Shown piece after piece: positions 1 to 25,520 of a stretch of 64,000 bases of DNA (its first letter is position 1; every line of letters starts with the position of its first letter). A program made the translations under genes and the position numbers. Under the pieces are notes generated by a model. The model was not told where the DNA came from. It saw only the letters and a program-made list of their open reading frames with translations, and did not search any database. Origin of the DNA: Neoarius graeffei (Eukaryota; Chordata; Actinopteri; Siluriformes; Ariidae); NCBI RefSeq assembly GCF_027579695.1, contig NC_083590.1, positions 20,280,610 to 20,344,609 on the forward strand, read 5' to 3'.

Positions 1-817
1 TTATGATTTTATGGACGTCTTGGCTGGTATGAGCTTTGGCCTCATTAAGGCTATTTTTTATTTTTCAAGAATTATTATTATTATTTTAGCATTTTTCACA
101 AATTGCTACCGTCATTTTGCCGGTTTGTTTACATTGTAATTAAAAAAATTACATTGTAATTATAAAAATGATTTTGTCAGACATTTTGTGTAAAGTTTTT
201 ATTTATCACATTTGCAAAAAAATAAAAATGCTGTTTCTCAAAATCCAGTGAATGTGGATAGAATAAAACCATTATTCCACTCAGTCTCATCGTACATGGC
301 TTATAGCCAACTTGGCGCTATGTGCCTTTTCAGCTATCAGCTCATGTACGACTCGATTTTGTGGAATAACTGTGAAATATATATATATAAAACGACATGA
401 TATATGACTGAGTATCAGAACATACCCATACCTAGTTTGCATTGTCTCTTTCTTTGTGTCTATGTTTTGCAAATTGTTTTGGTTTGGTGTGTTGCAGGCT
501 CAATGCTGTAGGCACTCATCAGCATGTTCAGACTGAGCGCCGTAATGTTCTAAATTACTTCAGGAATTATCAGCTTCGTTTAGGTTTGGTTCTAAAATGT
601 CTATGCTAGAGATTTTGGACCAATGGATTTTTTTTTTCTTTTTAGGATGACACCTAATTGCTAAAAAAAGTGGTAGCCAAATTGGAACATCATGCTTTAA
701 GACTCTTACATCACCACACTCTTGAGTTCTGATTGGTCAGATGATGATTCATTTTCTACATTAACTGTAGTGCTCGCTATAAGGCAAGTCTCAGACAAGT
801 CATCTGACTTTCTAATA
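1..817. other. Left part of duplication block A, no gene
   Basis: Non-coding DNA that aligns nearly base for base with about 31,360-32,143 in block B. Both copies share an AT-rich stretch and the string GTGAATGTGGATAGAATAAA (near 250 and 31,575). I see no exon with splice sites. The start of block A lies left of the window. Confidence 0.7.
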
Positions 818-2432
818 CAGTGCCTTGAAAAAGTATTCATACCCCTTGAACTTTTTCATATTTTTCCACCTTACAACCACGAACTTAAAAGTTTTTTATT
901 GAGATTTTATGTGATAGACCAACACAGAGTAGCGCATAATTGTGAAGTGAAACGAAAATGATAAATGGTCTTCAAAATTTTAAACAAATAAAAATCTGAA
1001 AAATGTGGTGTGCATTAGTATTCAGCCCCCCTGCGTCAATACTTTGTAGAACCACCTTTTGCTGCAATTACAGCTGCAAGTCTTTTGTGGTATGTCTCTA
1101 CCAGCTTTGCACATCTAGACACTGAAATGTTTGCCCATTCTTCTTTGCAAAATAGCTCAAGCTCAGCCAGATTGGATGGAGAGCGTCTGTGAACAGCGAT
1201 TTTCAAGTCTTGCCACAGATGCTCAATGGGATTTAGGTCTGGACTTTGACTGAGCCATTCTAACACATGAATATTCTTTGACCTAAACCATTCCATTATA
1301 GCTCTGGCTGTATGTTTAGGCTCATTGTCTTGCTGGAAGGTGAATCTCCTTCCCAGTCTCAAGTCTTTTGCAGCCTCCAACAGGTTTTCTTCCAGGATTG
1401 CCCTGTATTTAGCTCCATCCATCTTCCCATCAACTCTGACCAGCTTCCCTGTCCCTGCTGAAGAAAAGCATCCCCATAGCATGATGCTGCCACCACCATG
1501 TTTCACAGTGGGGATGGTGTGTGCAGGGTGATGAGCAGTGTTAGTTTTCCGCCACACATGGCGCTTTGCATTTAGGCCAAAAAGTTCAACTTTGGTCTCA
1601 TCTGACCAAAGCACCTTCTTCCACATGTTTGCTGTGTCCCCTACATGGCTTCTGGCAAACTGCAAATGGGACTTCTTATGCCTGTCTTTCAACAATGGCT
1701 TTCTTCTTGCCACTCTTCCAAAAAGGCCAGATTTGTGGAGTGTACGACTTATAGTTGTCCTGTGCACAGATTCTCCCACCTGAGCTGTGGATTTCTGCAG
1801 CTCCTCCAGAGTGATCATGGGCCTCTTGGCTGCTTCTCTGACCAGTGCTCTCCTTGCTCGCCCTGTTAGTTTAGGTAGACGGCCATGTCTTGGTAGGTTT
1901 GCAGTTGTGCCATACTTTTTCCATTTTTGAATGATGGATTGAACAGTGTTTCTTGAGATGTTCAGAGCTTGGGATATTTTTTTATAACCTAACCCTGCTT
2001 TAAACTTCTCCAGAACTTTATCCCTGACCTGTCTGGTGAGTTCTTTGGTCTTCATGATGCTGTTTGTTCTTCAGTGTTTCTAACAAACCACTGAGGCCTT
2101 CACAGAACAAGTGTATTTATGCTGAGAGTAAATTACACACAGTAGGACTCTATTAACTAATTAGATGACTTCTGAAGGCAGTTGATTGCACTGGATTGTA
2201 TTTAGAGGTATCAGAGTACAGGGGGCTGAATACTAATGCACACCACATTTTTCAGATTTTTATTTGTTTAAAATTTTGAAGACCAATTATCACTTTCGTT
2301 TCACTTCACAATTATGTGCTACTCTGTGTTGGTCTATCACATAAAATAAAATAAAAAACTTTTAAGTTCATGGTTATAAGGTGGAAAAATGTGAAAAAGT
2401 TCAAGGGGTATGAATACTTTTTCAAGGCACTG
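818..2432 (-). mobile_element. Tc1/mariner transposon, family 1, structurally complete
   Basis: A 1,615-bp element beginning CAGTGCCTTG and ending with the inverse, flanked by TA at 816-817 and 2433-2434. Long inverted repeats of roughly 210 bp occupy 818-1030 and 2222-2432, the IR/DR layout typical of fish Tc1 elements. One intact transposase ORF lies between them on the minus strand. Block B has the unoccupied site at 32,142-32,143 (CTAATATGTTATC), so the insertion is specific to this copy and its target was TA. Ends, target duplication and ORF are all present, so the element could be recently active. Confidence 0.95.
1036..2055 (-). CDS. Tc1-family transposase, intact (339 aa)
   Basis: Cut-and-paste transposase with an N-terminal paired-like double helix-turn-helix (about residues 1-110) and a C-terminal RNase-H-fold catalytic domain. 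The DD34E triad is visible: Asp in VLWSDETK, Asp in FQQDNEPKH and Glu in [11 protein letters not shown], with exactly 34 residues between the last two. The usual DNDPKH is DNEPKH here, a conservative change next to the catalytic Asp. The start MKTKELTRQ is the normal family start and the length is the family norm of about 340. No stop or frameshift is present, unlike every other Tc1 transposase in the window. Whether it is expressed cannot be seen. Confidence 0.93.
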   Translation of the reverse strand: MKTKELTRQVRDKVLEKFKAGLGYKKISQALNISRNTVQSIIQKWKKYGTTANLPRHGRLPKLTGRARRALVREAAKRPMITLEELQKSTAQVGESVHRTTISRTLHKSGLFGRVARRKPLLKDRHKKSHLQFARSHVGDTANMWKKVLWSDETKVELFGLNAKRHVWRKTNTAHHPAHTIPTVKHGGGSIMLWGCFSSAGTGKLVRVDGKMDGAKYRAILEENLLEAAKDLRLGRRFTFQQDNEPKHTARAIMEWFRSKNIHVLEWLSQSPDLNPIEHLWQDLKIAVHRRSPSNLAELELFCKEEWANISVSRCAKLVETYHKRLAAVIAAKGGSTKY

Positions 2433-2898
2433 TATGTTATCGTTACTATAGTAACTGCTCATTCACAGGGTCTTGCACTGTAGACGCTCCAAGTAATCTA
2501 AGACTAATAAGTGGATTTATATGATGAAGTTTTCAGGAAGGAGCTGTTTAGATGTTTAGTTAACATTTCTGGAAGGAGTCTCCAGTGTCAGTGCTTTATA
2601 ACAGTCAGAGATAAAGCTGTAACTTCAGGTTTTCCACCGTTGGCATTTAAAAAAGTGCTACTTCATGAGGCATGTGAGATACAGCAGGGTGTATCCTCAT
2701 GCAAAGTCCCATAAGAGCTGAAAACAATCATTGCTAACAAACCAGCATTCAGGATATGATGGCCTCTGGTGGCAAAACGGAGTATTATCATTTGGTTGGA
2801 GCGAAATATCATGAAACTCATCTTTATTTGTAATTGTTTTGTCTTTATTCTCACTTATGTTGTGATATTGACTGGTGAGATCACTTTGAAAGTGCAGT

Positions 2899-3218
2899 CT
2901 CATCTCATTATCTCTAGCCGCTTTATCCTGTTCTACAGGGTCGCAGGCAAGCTGGAGCCTATCCCAGCTGACTACGGGCGAAAGGCGGGGTACACCCTGG
3001 ACAAGTCGCCAGGTCATCACAGGGCTGACACATAGACACAGACAACCATTCACACTCACATTCACACAATTTAGAGTCACCAGTTAACCTAACCTGCATG
3101 TCTTTGGACTGTGGGGGAAACCGGAGCACCCGGAGGAAACCCACGCGGACACGGGGAGAACATGCAAACTCCGCACAGAAAGGCCCTCGCCAACCCCGGG
3201 GCTCGAACCCAGGACCTT
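2899..3218 (-). repeat. V-SINE-type SINE (DANA/Mermaid-like), 5'-truncated
   Basis: Minus-oriented copy of the most frequent SINE in this window. The ATGAGATGAG tail is at the left and the tRNA-derived head at the right, where it stops inside the B box so the A-box half is missing. A perfect 15-bp target duplication, CTTTGAAAGTGCAGT, flanks it at 2884-2898 and 3219-3233. The empty site is seen once in block B near 32,966-32,980. Confidence 0.88.
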
Positions 3219-3282
3219 CTTTGAAAGTGCAGTCATGTTCACCAAATTATAGTTTAAGTAAGTTATTGATTTTAATCTTATC

Positions 3283-3391
3283 TGATTCTCTCTAGCCGCT
3301 TTATCCTGTTCTACAGGGTCGCAGGCGAGCTGGAGCCTATCCCAGCTGACTATGGGCGAAAGGTGGGGTACACCCTGGACAAGTCGCCAGA
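3283..3391 (-). repeat. 3' fragment of the same SINE family
   Basis: About 109 bp of the SINE tail half, beginning TCTCTAGCCGCTTTATCC and ending GACAAGTCGCCAG. Block B carries about 160 bp of unrelated sequence at the matching place (33,020-33,180) that is missing here, so this fragment marks a replacement or deletion and not a clean insertion. Confidence 0.75.
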
Positions 3392-3762
3392 ACAAAATTA
3401 AACTTTGCCTGGGATGAGAGACATTTTTATATTCTAAAGTGAGTGTTGATTGTTCATTGTGTGGGTAATTAATTACCAAGTAGTGCCAATATACTGAAAT
3501 AAATAAATGGTTAAGCAATTATCATTATACGGAAGTATCACATTAACATTGATGTTAGTGTATATTTTCGGTCCTAGTCACTGGTCTGTTATGGACAGGC
3601 CGTGCCTGTCAGCTTATGTATTTATATAACCACACTCGATTCACATTTACACTGGGGGAATAAATACATAAATCTATCATAACCCCTGGTGTATGTGGGA
3701 GCAGTTCATACTGTGGCACTGTGCATAATTATGTCAATTGATTTTCAGTGCATCTCCCTTGT

Positions 3763-4112
3763 GGGCGGCACAGTGGTGTAGTGGTTAGCACGGTCGCCTC
3801 ACAGCAAGAAGGTTGTGGGTTCGAGCCCAGCGGCTGGCGAGGGCTTTTCTGTGCGGAGTTTGCATGTTCTCTGCGCGGGTTTCCTCCGGGTGCTCCGGTT
3901 TCCCACAGTCCAAAGCCATGCGGTTAGGTTGATATGGGACGGCCTTGGGCTGAGGTGCCCTTGAGCGAGGCACCTAACTGCTCCCTGGGCGCTGTTAGCA
4001 TGGCTGCCCACTGCTCTGTGTGTGTGTGTTCACTGCTTCAGATGGGTTAAATGCAGAGAGGAAATTTCACAAGTGTGTGATGAATAAAGTTGTGCTTTCT
4101 TTCTTTTCTTCT
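3763..4112 (+). repeat. tRNA-headed SINE, second subfamily
   Basis: Starts GGGCGGCACAGTGGTGTAGT (A-box-like) with a B-box-like GGTTCGAGCCC. It shares the central GTTTCCTCCGGGTGCTCCGG core with the first SINE type but then diverges to a tail with TTCAGATGGGTTAAATGCAG and GAATAAAGTTGTGCTTTCTT. Block B lacks it (near 33,540). Copies of this subfamily also lie at 32,232-32,596 and 40,071-42,040. Confidence 0.85.
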
Positions 4113-5888
4113 CAGAATATTTAGTAAGGCTGTTTCTGTAGGTCACTGCCGTAATCATTTAAATCAGTGAGAGCTCAACTCATTCGTTCTGCCATCAGCC
4201 TTATACACGAACGACTGACAGGATGTCGCTTGTTCACAAACCCTGCTAAAAGAAGCTCACACTGCTCACTGATTTGCTAAAATAACTTCAGCTCTGTTCC
4301 TCGATCTGTGTTTTGTTTCAGTCACTGCTGAAAAACACAATACAATTACTACTGCTGCTGTACGTCATGCTTCTGTCCCAGTTTACATGGAGAAACTAAT
4401 TCCACAACCCAAACATACCATCCAATGGCAAAATCTATACTGGAACAAAATCATCCAAAAAACTGATGTCAAGAGTACTCATTAAATTAGTCATGAAACC
4501 TGTACAATAGAGAAAATTACAAGTTTTAATAATGTTATTCATTTTTTATTTTTTACAAAACAGAAATGGCAAAAACAATTTACAATCATTATTTTTAAAA
4601 GGATTCGAGTGCCATTTTTATTAATTATTTTTTAACTTTTTCAACTAAGTAAAATAGTAAATAATGTCAAGTTAAGTGAACGCATTAAAAAAATCCAAAA
4701 CAATTAATTAAAAAAACAATAATTCACTGAAGAAAAAAAAAACACCACCAATAAATTTAGCTTTACTGAGTAATAGACTAAGCTACACATACCCAATCAT
4801 CATTCATTTAAGCGAGCTAGCACTCACTGCCTGGACCCTAAATAAAAACTCGTGCTCTAGCTCGATGTTCCTGGACTTAATCAGACTTAGGCAAATAAAT
4901 TAAAAAAAAAAAAAATCACACACAAAATAAAATCAATTTCTGATAAATACAGGTGTTTACATTTCATAGAAAGGGGAAAAAAACAACAAACAGAAAAGAC
5001 AGACAATAGTGTCAGGGTTTACCAAATGAAACACATTGAGAATGGATAAAAGGATGCAAAAATGAATGTACAAGACAAACAACAACAACCCATGACCAAA
5101 AAACCCCAACCCTACACACACGCACACTAACTAGACACACAGAAACCCATCATGAGCGTGTGCAGGCTGTTGATCAGGGTGAATGCTAAATCTCTCTCTC
5201 CTGTATTGTTATCTGATGATTTACTCCGAGTCATATCACAAGGGAGTGATGTAAAATCTCTCAACCCAACACCCACCATCAATCACAACGCACAGACAGC
5301 ACACTGTTCACTGTGTCAGTGATTTGATCAGAATAGTCAGTGAGGCTTTACTGCCTCCTAATGGCTGAATAAAAACATTAATAACTGACAATATTTCATC
5401 TGGGAGTGAGCTTTGCTTCATAGACCAGTAAAAAGACATGACATAGCAAGCACAGTAATACAATATGACCTTCCTAATGCTTCATATACACCTTCCTCAA
5501 AGAGCTTCTATCATTCAGTTATTTATCTTAAAATATATTCTTCACTAGCTACAGTGAACCTAAAAGGACATGTCTGTCAGTATGAAAGTAAAGGCAGTAG
5601 ATGGTTGTTCCTGTGAGTCTAAAGAGTTAAAATATCCAGAGGTTTTTAAAAAATTACTCGGATTACAACGACCCGAGATTTTTAAAATGAGAACCCAATA
5701 CGTCTGTTATTGTAAAACAAAAAACATTTGATTCTATTGAAGTTGTGCAAAACTATAAAACAATGAGAATTAATGTTCATGTGAATGCTAAAGTGCATTC
5801 TTTATGCCTGGGTAGTCTGGCTTTTATAAACCATTATCCATGACAAAAATATTTTAAAGCTTATTTGTGGCTCAGACTGGGCCTCGGG
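4113..5888. other. Conserved 3' flank of MHC gene 1, no gene seen
   Basis: AT-rich non-coding sequence collinear with 33,545-36,170 of block B apart from a 721-bp hAT insertion there. No open frame with coding character. The last 320 bp (5560-5888) are a diverged duplicate of 9375-9915 in the same block, so block A has this stretch twice, on either side of a 3.5-kb insertion. Confidence 0.6.
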
Positions 5889-7402
5889 CAGGGGCGTATC
5901 AAGCTTTCCAAAAGTGGGGGTGTTCTGGAATGGGGAAGCCATATCATTAGAAATCGGTTTATGGCTATATACACGCCCGGCGTGTACACTGTGATGTACT
6001 GTCAATGACCGATATGGAACTTTTTCATACCCATGGTCCATGGATGCAAATGAAAGGGAGGACAGCAGAAAGCCTATAAATCCAGTTGACTCCAGCCAAG
6101 TTCTGCATTTCATGCAGAGATCTATCATGTTGGGTTTTGGTGTTGTTCCTGCCAGGGCTATGTAATTATTCAGTAAGTGAAGGCAAAAAGTATTGAGTGA
6201 TAATTCTAGGTAACAGGATACTGTTCTATAACAGAGATGTCAGTATTGCTGCCTACACTGGTATACACTGATATAAACAAAACCAAAAACTTCACATAGC
6301 CCAAGAAGTCATACACAGTGTATAGATCATACACCATCATGCATAACAGTTTGGACTGGGATCGCTTTGTGTGAGCAGGAGGCATGGCTAATCAGTTCAT
6401 GTTGGAGAAGCGCAGCATCCTGGAAGGACCTCTTTAGTATAGCATTCAAATAAGACGGGGCAGTTCCTGCTTTTAATGTCTTTAATTATTCAAACTCATG
6501 TACAAAACTTGTTTGCATCATGCATTACATCAGGTTTAATGCATAAAATTTGAAAATGATGCAATAGACTACACATACAACAAACACTTAATGGCCAAAT
6601 AACATTACTGTACAACAATTATTGAACATTCATTCGATTTGAAATGCCTTTAAATCTCAATTGAAAAACTCTTCTAAAAAGTGATAAGCAGTTATAATGC
6701 ATGAAAAGTAGACTTGGTACAAACACACACACTCGTAATAAAAAACTTGCCTCAACTGACTTTACAACTAGTAACTACTACTATTTAACATCACTGTCAA
6801 CAAATCCTGACAACCTTACTTTACCCTGACACACTATTGTGTTTGAAACAACCAAATGTGTTTTTTCTTTGCTCCTTATAGGAAACAAATTGTTGAGCAA
6901 TCATTTGTAACTTAACACAATTTGTAAATTAACACAGTCTTTTAGGGCATGGCACCTGGGACAACTGTTTGAACGACGGCATCGCAAGCGCTTTGAGAAG
7001 GGTCTGTGTGCAGAGCCGCAGAGCCAGGCACAGTAAGCACCGCATGCGACGTCAAATCTGGAACGGTGAATCAGGAGCGGTAAAACTGGTGTTGGCTCTG
7101 CAGCTCTGCAGACAGATACTGTATTATTGAGCGCTTTCGGCACGCTACGCAAACTGGCTATTATATTCACGCAACTGCTGATTGGTCGGGTGAGAAAAAC
7201 TGTTTTGAGTCCGTTGCGTGGCTGTTTTTTGTCTAACGTTATGGCAATAGTTTACTTTCTTGTTGTTACACATTTTATAGTAGCTGTATAATTTTCATAA
7301 TGATGTCATTTTAATCTGACAAAAGTGCGGGGGATGAAATTGTGTTTCAACAAAAGTGGGGGGGATGAAACGTACACATCCCCCGCGGGTGATACGCCCC
7401 TG
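5889..7402. mobile_element. hAT-like element with CAGGGGCGTATCA ends
   Basis: Terminal inverted repeats CAGGGGCGTATCA at 5889 and its complement at 7390-7402, with further similarity inward (AAAAGTGGGGG). The CAGGGG terminus is typical of hAT elements. No transposase-like frame is visible, so it is non-autonomous. The 8 bp on each side (GCCTCGGG and CCATCAAC) do not match, so at least one boundary was later rearranged. It is absent from block B. Confidence 0.6.
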
Positions 7403-8195
7403 CCATCAACTAAAGCCGCCACATATTAAGCGTGTGCCGTGTTGGTGTTAATCGGTGTTTATCGGCAGGACGGTCAGGCTGTTGGTTTTTTCACTACTGC
7501 GCATGCATATAACAGACATATAACAGACAGTTCCGGGAGTCTCCCGCATATTGATAGTGGCTCCCCCTGATGCCCGCAAATTGGAGAATATCTCCCGGAA
7601 TGTAGAGCAAGCGAGCAAAAGTGTACACGCGAAACATTAATGTACATATGCATCACGCATATGACGGAGTGCGCGAGGGAGTGCAAGAGAGAGACTGCGT
7701 GTGTGCCTGTTCATGAAGCGCATGCTAAACAAAGAGCATCCTGATTGATTTACAGACATCCCAACCTGCAGAACCCCCCCCACTGATGGGGAAAAAAGTC
7801 CAATATATTATTATTTGTTGATATTATATTATGGTGCTCTGTGTTGTTCTCATTTATGTATTTAACAACAGTATCAAAATACTCCGGTTCTTGAAATAAA
7901 TGCACATTAGTCATGAACAATGGTAACTACTCTCTTTTTTTGTTATTTTTGACAGAAGTAAAATTCATACATGAACAAATTTTGGCGAGTTGATTTTTTG
8001 TTTGGCGAGTTACTTTAGAAGGTAACTAGTCCGGCTGGCTGGTGAAAAAATACACGAATTTTGAGCCCTGAATATCGGTCGATGTGCATGTTTTCGTTTC
8101 TGAAACATTATGATCAGCTTGAAGCGGTTTTGACAGTTTCTGAATTTTACCACCACCCAATAGGAAGCAACGACCGTGCATGCGCATGAAGATCC
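7403..8195. other. Block-A-specific insert, no gene seen
   Basis: Sequence without a counterpart in block B. It contains CTCCCG-rich stretches (about 7530-7600) of the kind seen at the ends of some fish hAT elements, but I could not define an element. The stretch just before the HIRAN ORF (8016-8070) resembles the end of a repeat, not a promoter. Confidence 0.4.
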
Positions 8196-8543
8196 ATGGC
8201 TGCCAAGTTTGAGTTGGATTTGTGCGCGCGAGGTTTTCATGTTTACCAACACGTGTGGAAACCAGAAATAGGTGAAACATTGCAGTGTCGAATAGAAGAA
8301 AATCCATTTGATAAAAACGCTGTCGCTGTTGTTCGCCAGGATAAAACTGTAGGCCACATCCCCAAAGAACACTCGAAAGTGTGCCGGTATTTCATTGCCC
8401 GGGGTGGGGTGATTACAGCTGCGGTCATCGGTAAACGGCGGAATACAGGTGTCGGACTCGAAATTCCTGCACGATATACATTTACTGGTGTGCCTGGAGA
8501 TGTTATTAAACTGACAATTTTTGAGGTGAACGATTCAATCTGA
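8196..8543 (+). CDS. HIRAN-domain-like protein, 115 aa single-exon ORF
   Basis: Uninterrupted ATG-to-stop frame. The order GFHVYQHVWKPEIGE, then ENPFDKNAVAVV, then VGHIPKEHSKV, then YFIARGGVITAAV and LEIPARYTF follows the HIRAN fold, a domain that in HLTF-type proteins recognises 3' DNA ends. Here it covers nearly the whole protein with no helicase or nuclease attached. Stand-alone HIRAN ORFs occur in many copies in fish and invertebrate genomes, probably carried by mobile elements. Block B lacks this region, so the ORF is not part of the duplicated host DNA. A degraded Tc1 piece follows 38 bp downstream. Function is unknown; HIRAN identity is from motif memory and needs a profile search. Confidence 0.6.
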   Translation: MAAKFELDLCARGFHVYQHVWKPEIGETLQCRIEENPFDKNAVAVVRQDKTVGHIPKEHSKVCRYFIARGGVITAAVIGKRRNTGVGLEIPARYTFTGVPGDVIKLTIFEVNDSI

Positions 8544-8580
8544 CAATCTACACTGTTGTTGACCATTTCTGGTTCGAGTG

Positions 8581-8731
8581 CAGCCAGGACGGCTTGCCAT
8601 CATTGATGGAATAATGAATTCTGAATTATACCAGCAAATTCTAAAAGAAAATGTCAGGACATCTGTCCATGAACTGAATCTCAAGAGAAGGTGGGTCATG
8701 CAGCAAGACAACGACCCTAAGCACACAAGTC
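8581..8731 (+). pseudogene. Internal fragment of a Tc1 transposase (family 4)
   Basis: About 150 bp matching the middle of the transposase at 18,512-19,534, including [15 protein letters not shown] with its catalytic Asp. Both ends are broken inside the coding sequence and no terminal repeats flank it, so it is a rearranged scrap. Confidence 0.85.
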
Positions 8732-10092
8732 TACATGTACCCATAGATAAGTTTGATAGTGTTTGAAGTGTTTGGTTGCTTGGTACATGTAGTTCCTGTA
8801 CGGTAGTAAACAATTGATGTTTCCATATTAAAAATGTTGTAGTTTGAAATACTTCAACTAGTCTTGCATGCATATGTCAGTTGATATTTTGTTGCGGGTA
8901 GAGAATACTGTATTCTTATTTTGTGATAATATTGAGTTCATCCAAAGTGCCATTTTAATATTTTGCATTATTGTCCAGAGTGTCATTTGATATTCTCTAT
9001 TGTGCTACACTAGTCTTATCCAAAGTGTCAATAGATATTTTGTTTTGGGGTACACCACACGCTTATTATGTTTACATTTGTTTTCATTTGAAGTGCCATT
9101 TTATGTTTTGTTACAAGTTGATGTATTGCTACTAGTGTAATATTTTAATACATGCACGTGTTCGAGTTTGTTAATGAACGAAAATGTGAGCATAAAAAAT
9201 AAATACAGGTTTTTTTCCCATGGAATTGTTCACAAAGAATTGATAAAGTATAGTCTACAGGGAAAATCTCTGGGGGAAATGACAAAATCACGCGGGAATT
9301 TTTTCTTAAAATAGGGGGGCAATCTTCTATTAGGGCGCGCTCTTCTATTAGGACCAATACGGTATATGTGATTTATGAAAGTAACAGCAATAGATGGTTG
9401 TTCCTGTAAGCCTAAGTTAAAATATCCAGAGATTTAAAACAAACAAACAAACAAACAAACAAACAAAAAACCCCTCACTACTCTGATCAGATTAAAATAT
9501 GCCCAGAGATTTTTAAAATGAGAACCAAATACATCCGTTATTGTAAAATGGCTCATTCAATTCTGCTGAAGTTGTGCAAAACTATAAAACACTTTGAGAA
9601 TTAATGTTTGTGTGAATGATAACGTAATGAATACATTCTTTATGCCTGTGTGCACTGCAAAAAAATCGAAAACTGAATTTGAGGAGAAAATTACTTCATA
9701 CTCGTGAAGTTATCTTGCTGCATGGGCAGATAATTTTATTTGACAAGACATCTTGGAAGAAGTTGGTTGCAATCTAGAACTAGGTTTAATAATCTGACGT
9801 CTTGTATTCTTCTAATAAGAAATGCTAGATCGTTTCAACTATTTTCATAAACCATTTGCTTTAAAAGTATTCATGACAAAAATAGTTTAAAAGCTTATTT
9901 GTGGCTCACACTGGGCTTCAGGTATTGTAAGAAAAGCAGGACAAAAAGAGAAGAAAAAAGGCTTCTTATCCTTCAGTTAGATTGAGCTTCATGAAGAGAA
10001 GATTTGTGCAAATATCCGAGAAGAAATGGCTAGACCTGAGGACTGTAGGAGGTTGAGGATAGATAGCTCGATCTTCTCATGAGTCGTCACTT
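8732..10092. other. 3' flank and 3' UTR region of MHC gene 1
   Basis: The stretch 8732-9362 is block-A-specific and shows nothing recognisable. From about 9375 it rejoins the duplicated sequence (compare 35,650 onward). It should contain the 3' UTR of MHC gene 1, whose stop codon is at 10,093-10,095 on the minus strand; I could not pick a polyadenylation signal with confidence. An (AAAC)n tract lies at about 9438-9466. Confidence 0.5.
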
Positions 10093-24578
<14,486 letters not shown>

Positions 24579-24760
24579 TTTCAGGCGATTCCTTCACATT
24601 ACCGCAGGAGAAAGTGGTCACGTGACTGGTGTGTTTGAAAACAATGAAAGTCAGACTCTCACTTCCGCCTGAAAATGACGCACATGGTACATAAACACTA
24701 TCTGCTGCGCTATCATCTGAGCTCAGCTGCATGTTAATCAACAAGAACTTCATGAAAACG
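24579..24760 (-). promoter_or_regulatory. Proximal 5' flank of MHC gene 1
   Basis: Upstream of the ATG on the minus strand. Visible elements: a perfect palindromic E-box GTCACGTGAC at 24,617-24,626, a GGAAGTGAGA ETS-like motif (complement of about 24,659-24,668) and a CRE/X2-like TGCGTCAT (complement of 24,675-24,682). Class I promoters use an X2/CRE site bound by the SXY complex, but I see no convincing Y (CCAAT) box, and the GAAA-type repeats near 24,641-24,654 do not have interferon-response spacing. Confidence 0.3.
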
Positions 24761-25520
24761 CATAAAGGCTTTCTGTGTCGTTTATTAAAACACAAGTTCA
24801 AGTTTTTTTCTCTTATAGTTAGAGCTGGGCCGGAACTACCATATATGGGTATATGGCACCTGGTCCACACCAAACACTAGGGATCTCCAAAGCATATAAA
24901 CTTTAATGTGTGTGTGTGTGTGTGTGTGTGTAAAACTTAGTTGATAGAATTTAGTGAATTTGTTTTGATTTTTTTTTTTTTCACTAATCACGCTCACGTA
25001 AGTTCTTTCTAAGAAACTTCCACATTTGCACCACTCCAGACCGGTAGGCGGCGGTAAATACACAATAACCACCTGGGAACCGCTTCAATTCGAAGAAGAA
25101 TTAGAAGATAATGCGCATGCGCAGAACATTCTTGCATCAAACATTTTTTCCAATTTCTTTTTCTCGGAAATAACACTTTATTGAAAAAAATACAAAATGT
25201 TCAAAACCAATATAGCAACATGATATCATCCTATTAAATATAGGGAAGAACAGAGAAATTATCAAAGGGAACAATTTGATCAAAATCTAGTCTAAACAAC
25301 TTAGAATACAAAATTGAAAATAAATTATGTAGAAAATGCTGTAGTTAAAGATGTCCATGGATAGAAAGGGAAAAAAAGAAAACAATGCTCACTGCTGCAA
25401 ATGAGCTGTACAAACCATCAAGTCAAAGATTGTATATGAACATTTCACCTGTGAGCATTGATGGTGTGTGATCACTTTCACATGTCTGTGAAGATTCTCA
25501 GTCATCCAGGTCATAGTAAA
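24761..25520. other. Spacer with a (TG)n tract, no gene seen
   Basis: Contains a (TG)n run at about 24,907-24,931 and, near 25,040-25,070, a CCGGTAGGCGGCGGTAA motif that recurs in altered form at 28,474-28,490, each followed by a GAAGAAG-rich stretch. These look like two ends of one repeat family. No coding exon recognised. Confidence 0.4.

Noticed and set aside
2697-3518. Protein-coding frames of 120-140 codons over SINE sequence (also at 23,017-23,568, 42,000 and 62,038)
   Set aside because: The frames follow SINE copies on both strands with the same peptide at every copy; they are chance openings in a GC-rich repeat.
5889-7402. Clean hAT insertion with target duplication
   Set aside because: Inverted ends are convincing but the 8-bp flanks do not match, so a simple insertion is not supported.
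7474-7686. Short ORFs between the hAT-like element and the HIRAN ORF
   Set aside because: No conserved motif, no splice context and no counterpart elsewhere.
24641-24660. Interferon-stimulated response element upstream of MHC gene 1
   Set aside because: GAAA repeats are there but the spacing (GAAA, 5 bp, GAAA) does not match the two-base spacing of a functional element.
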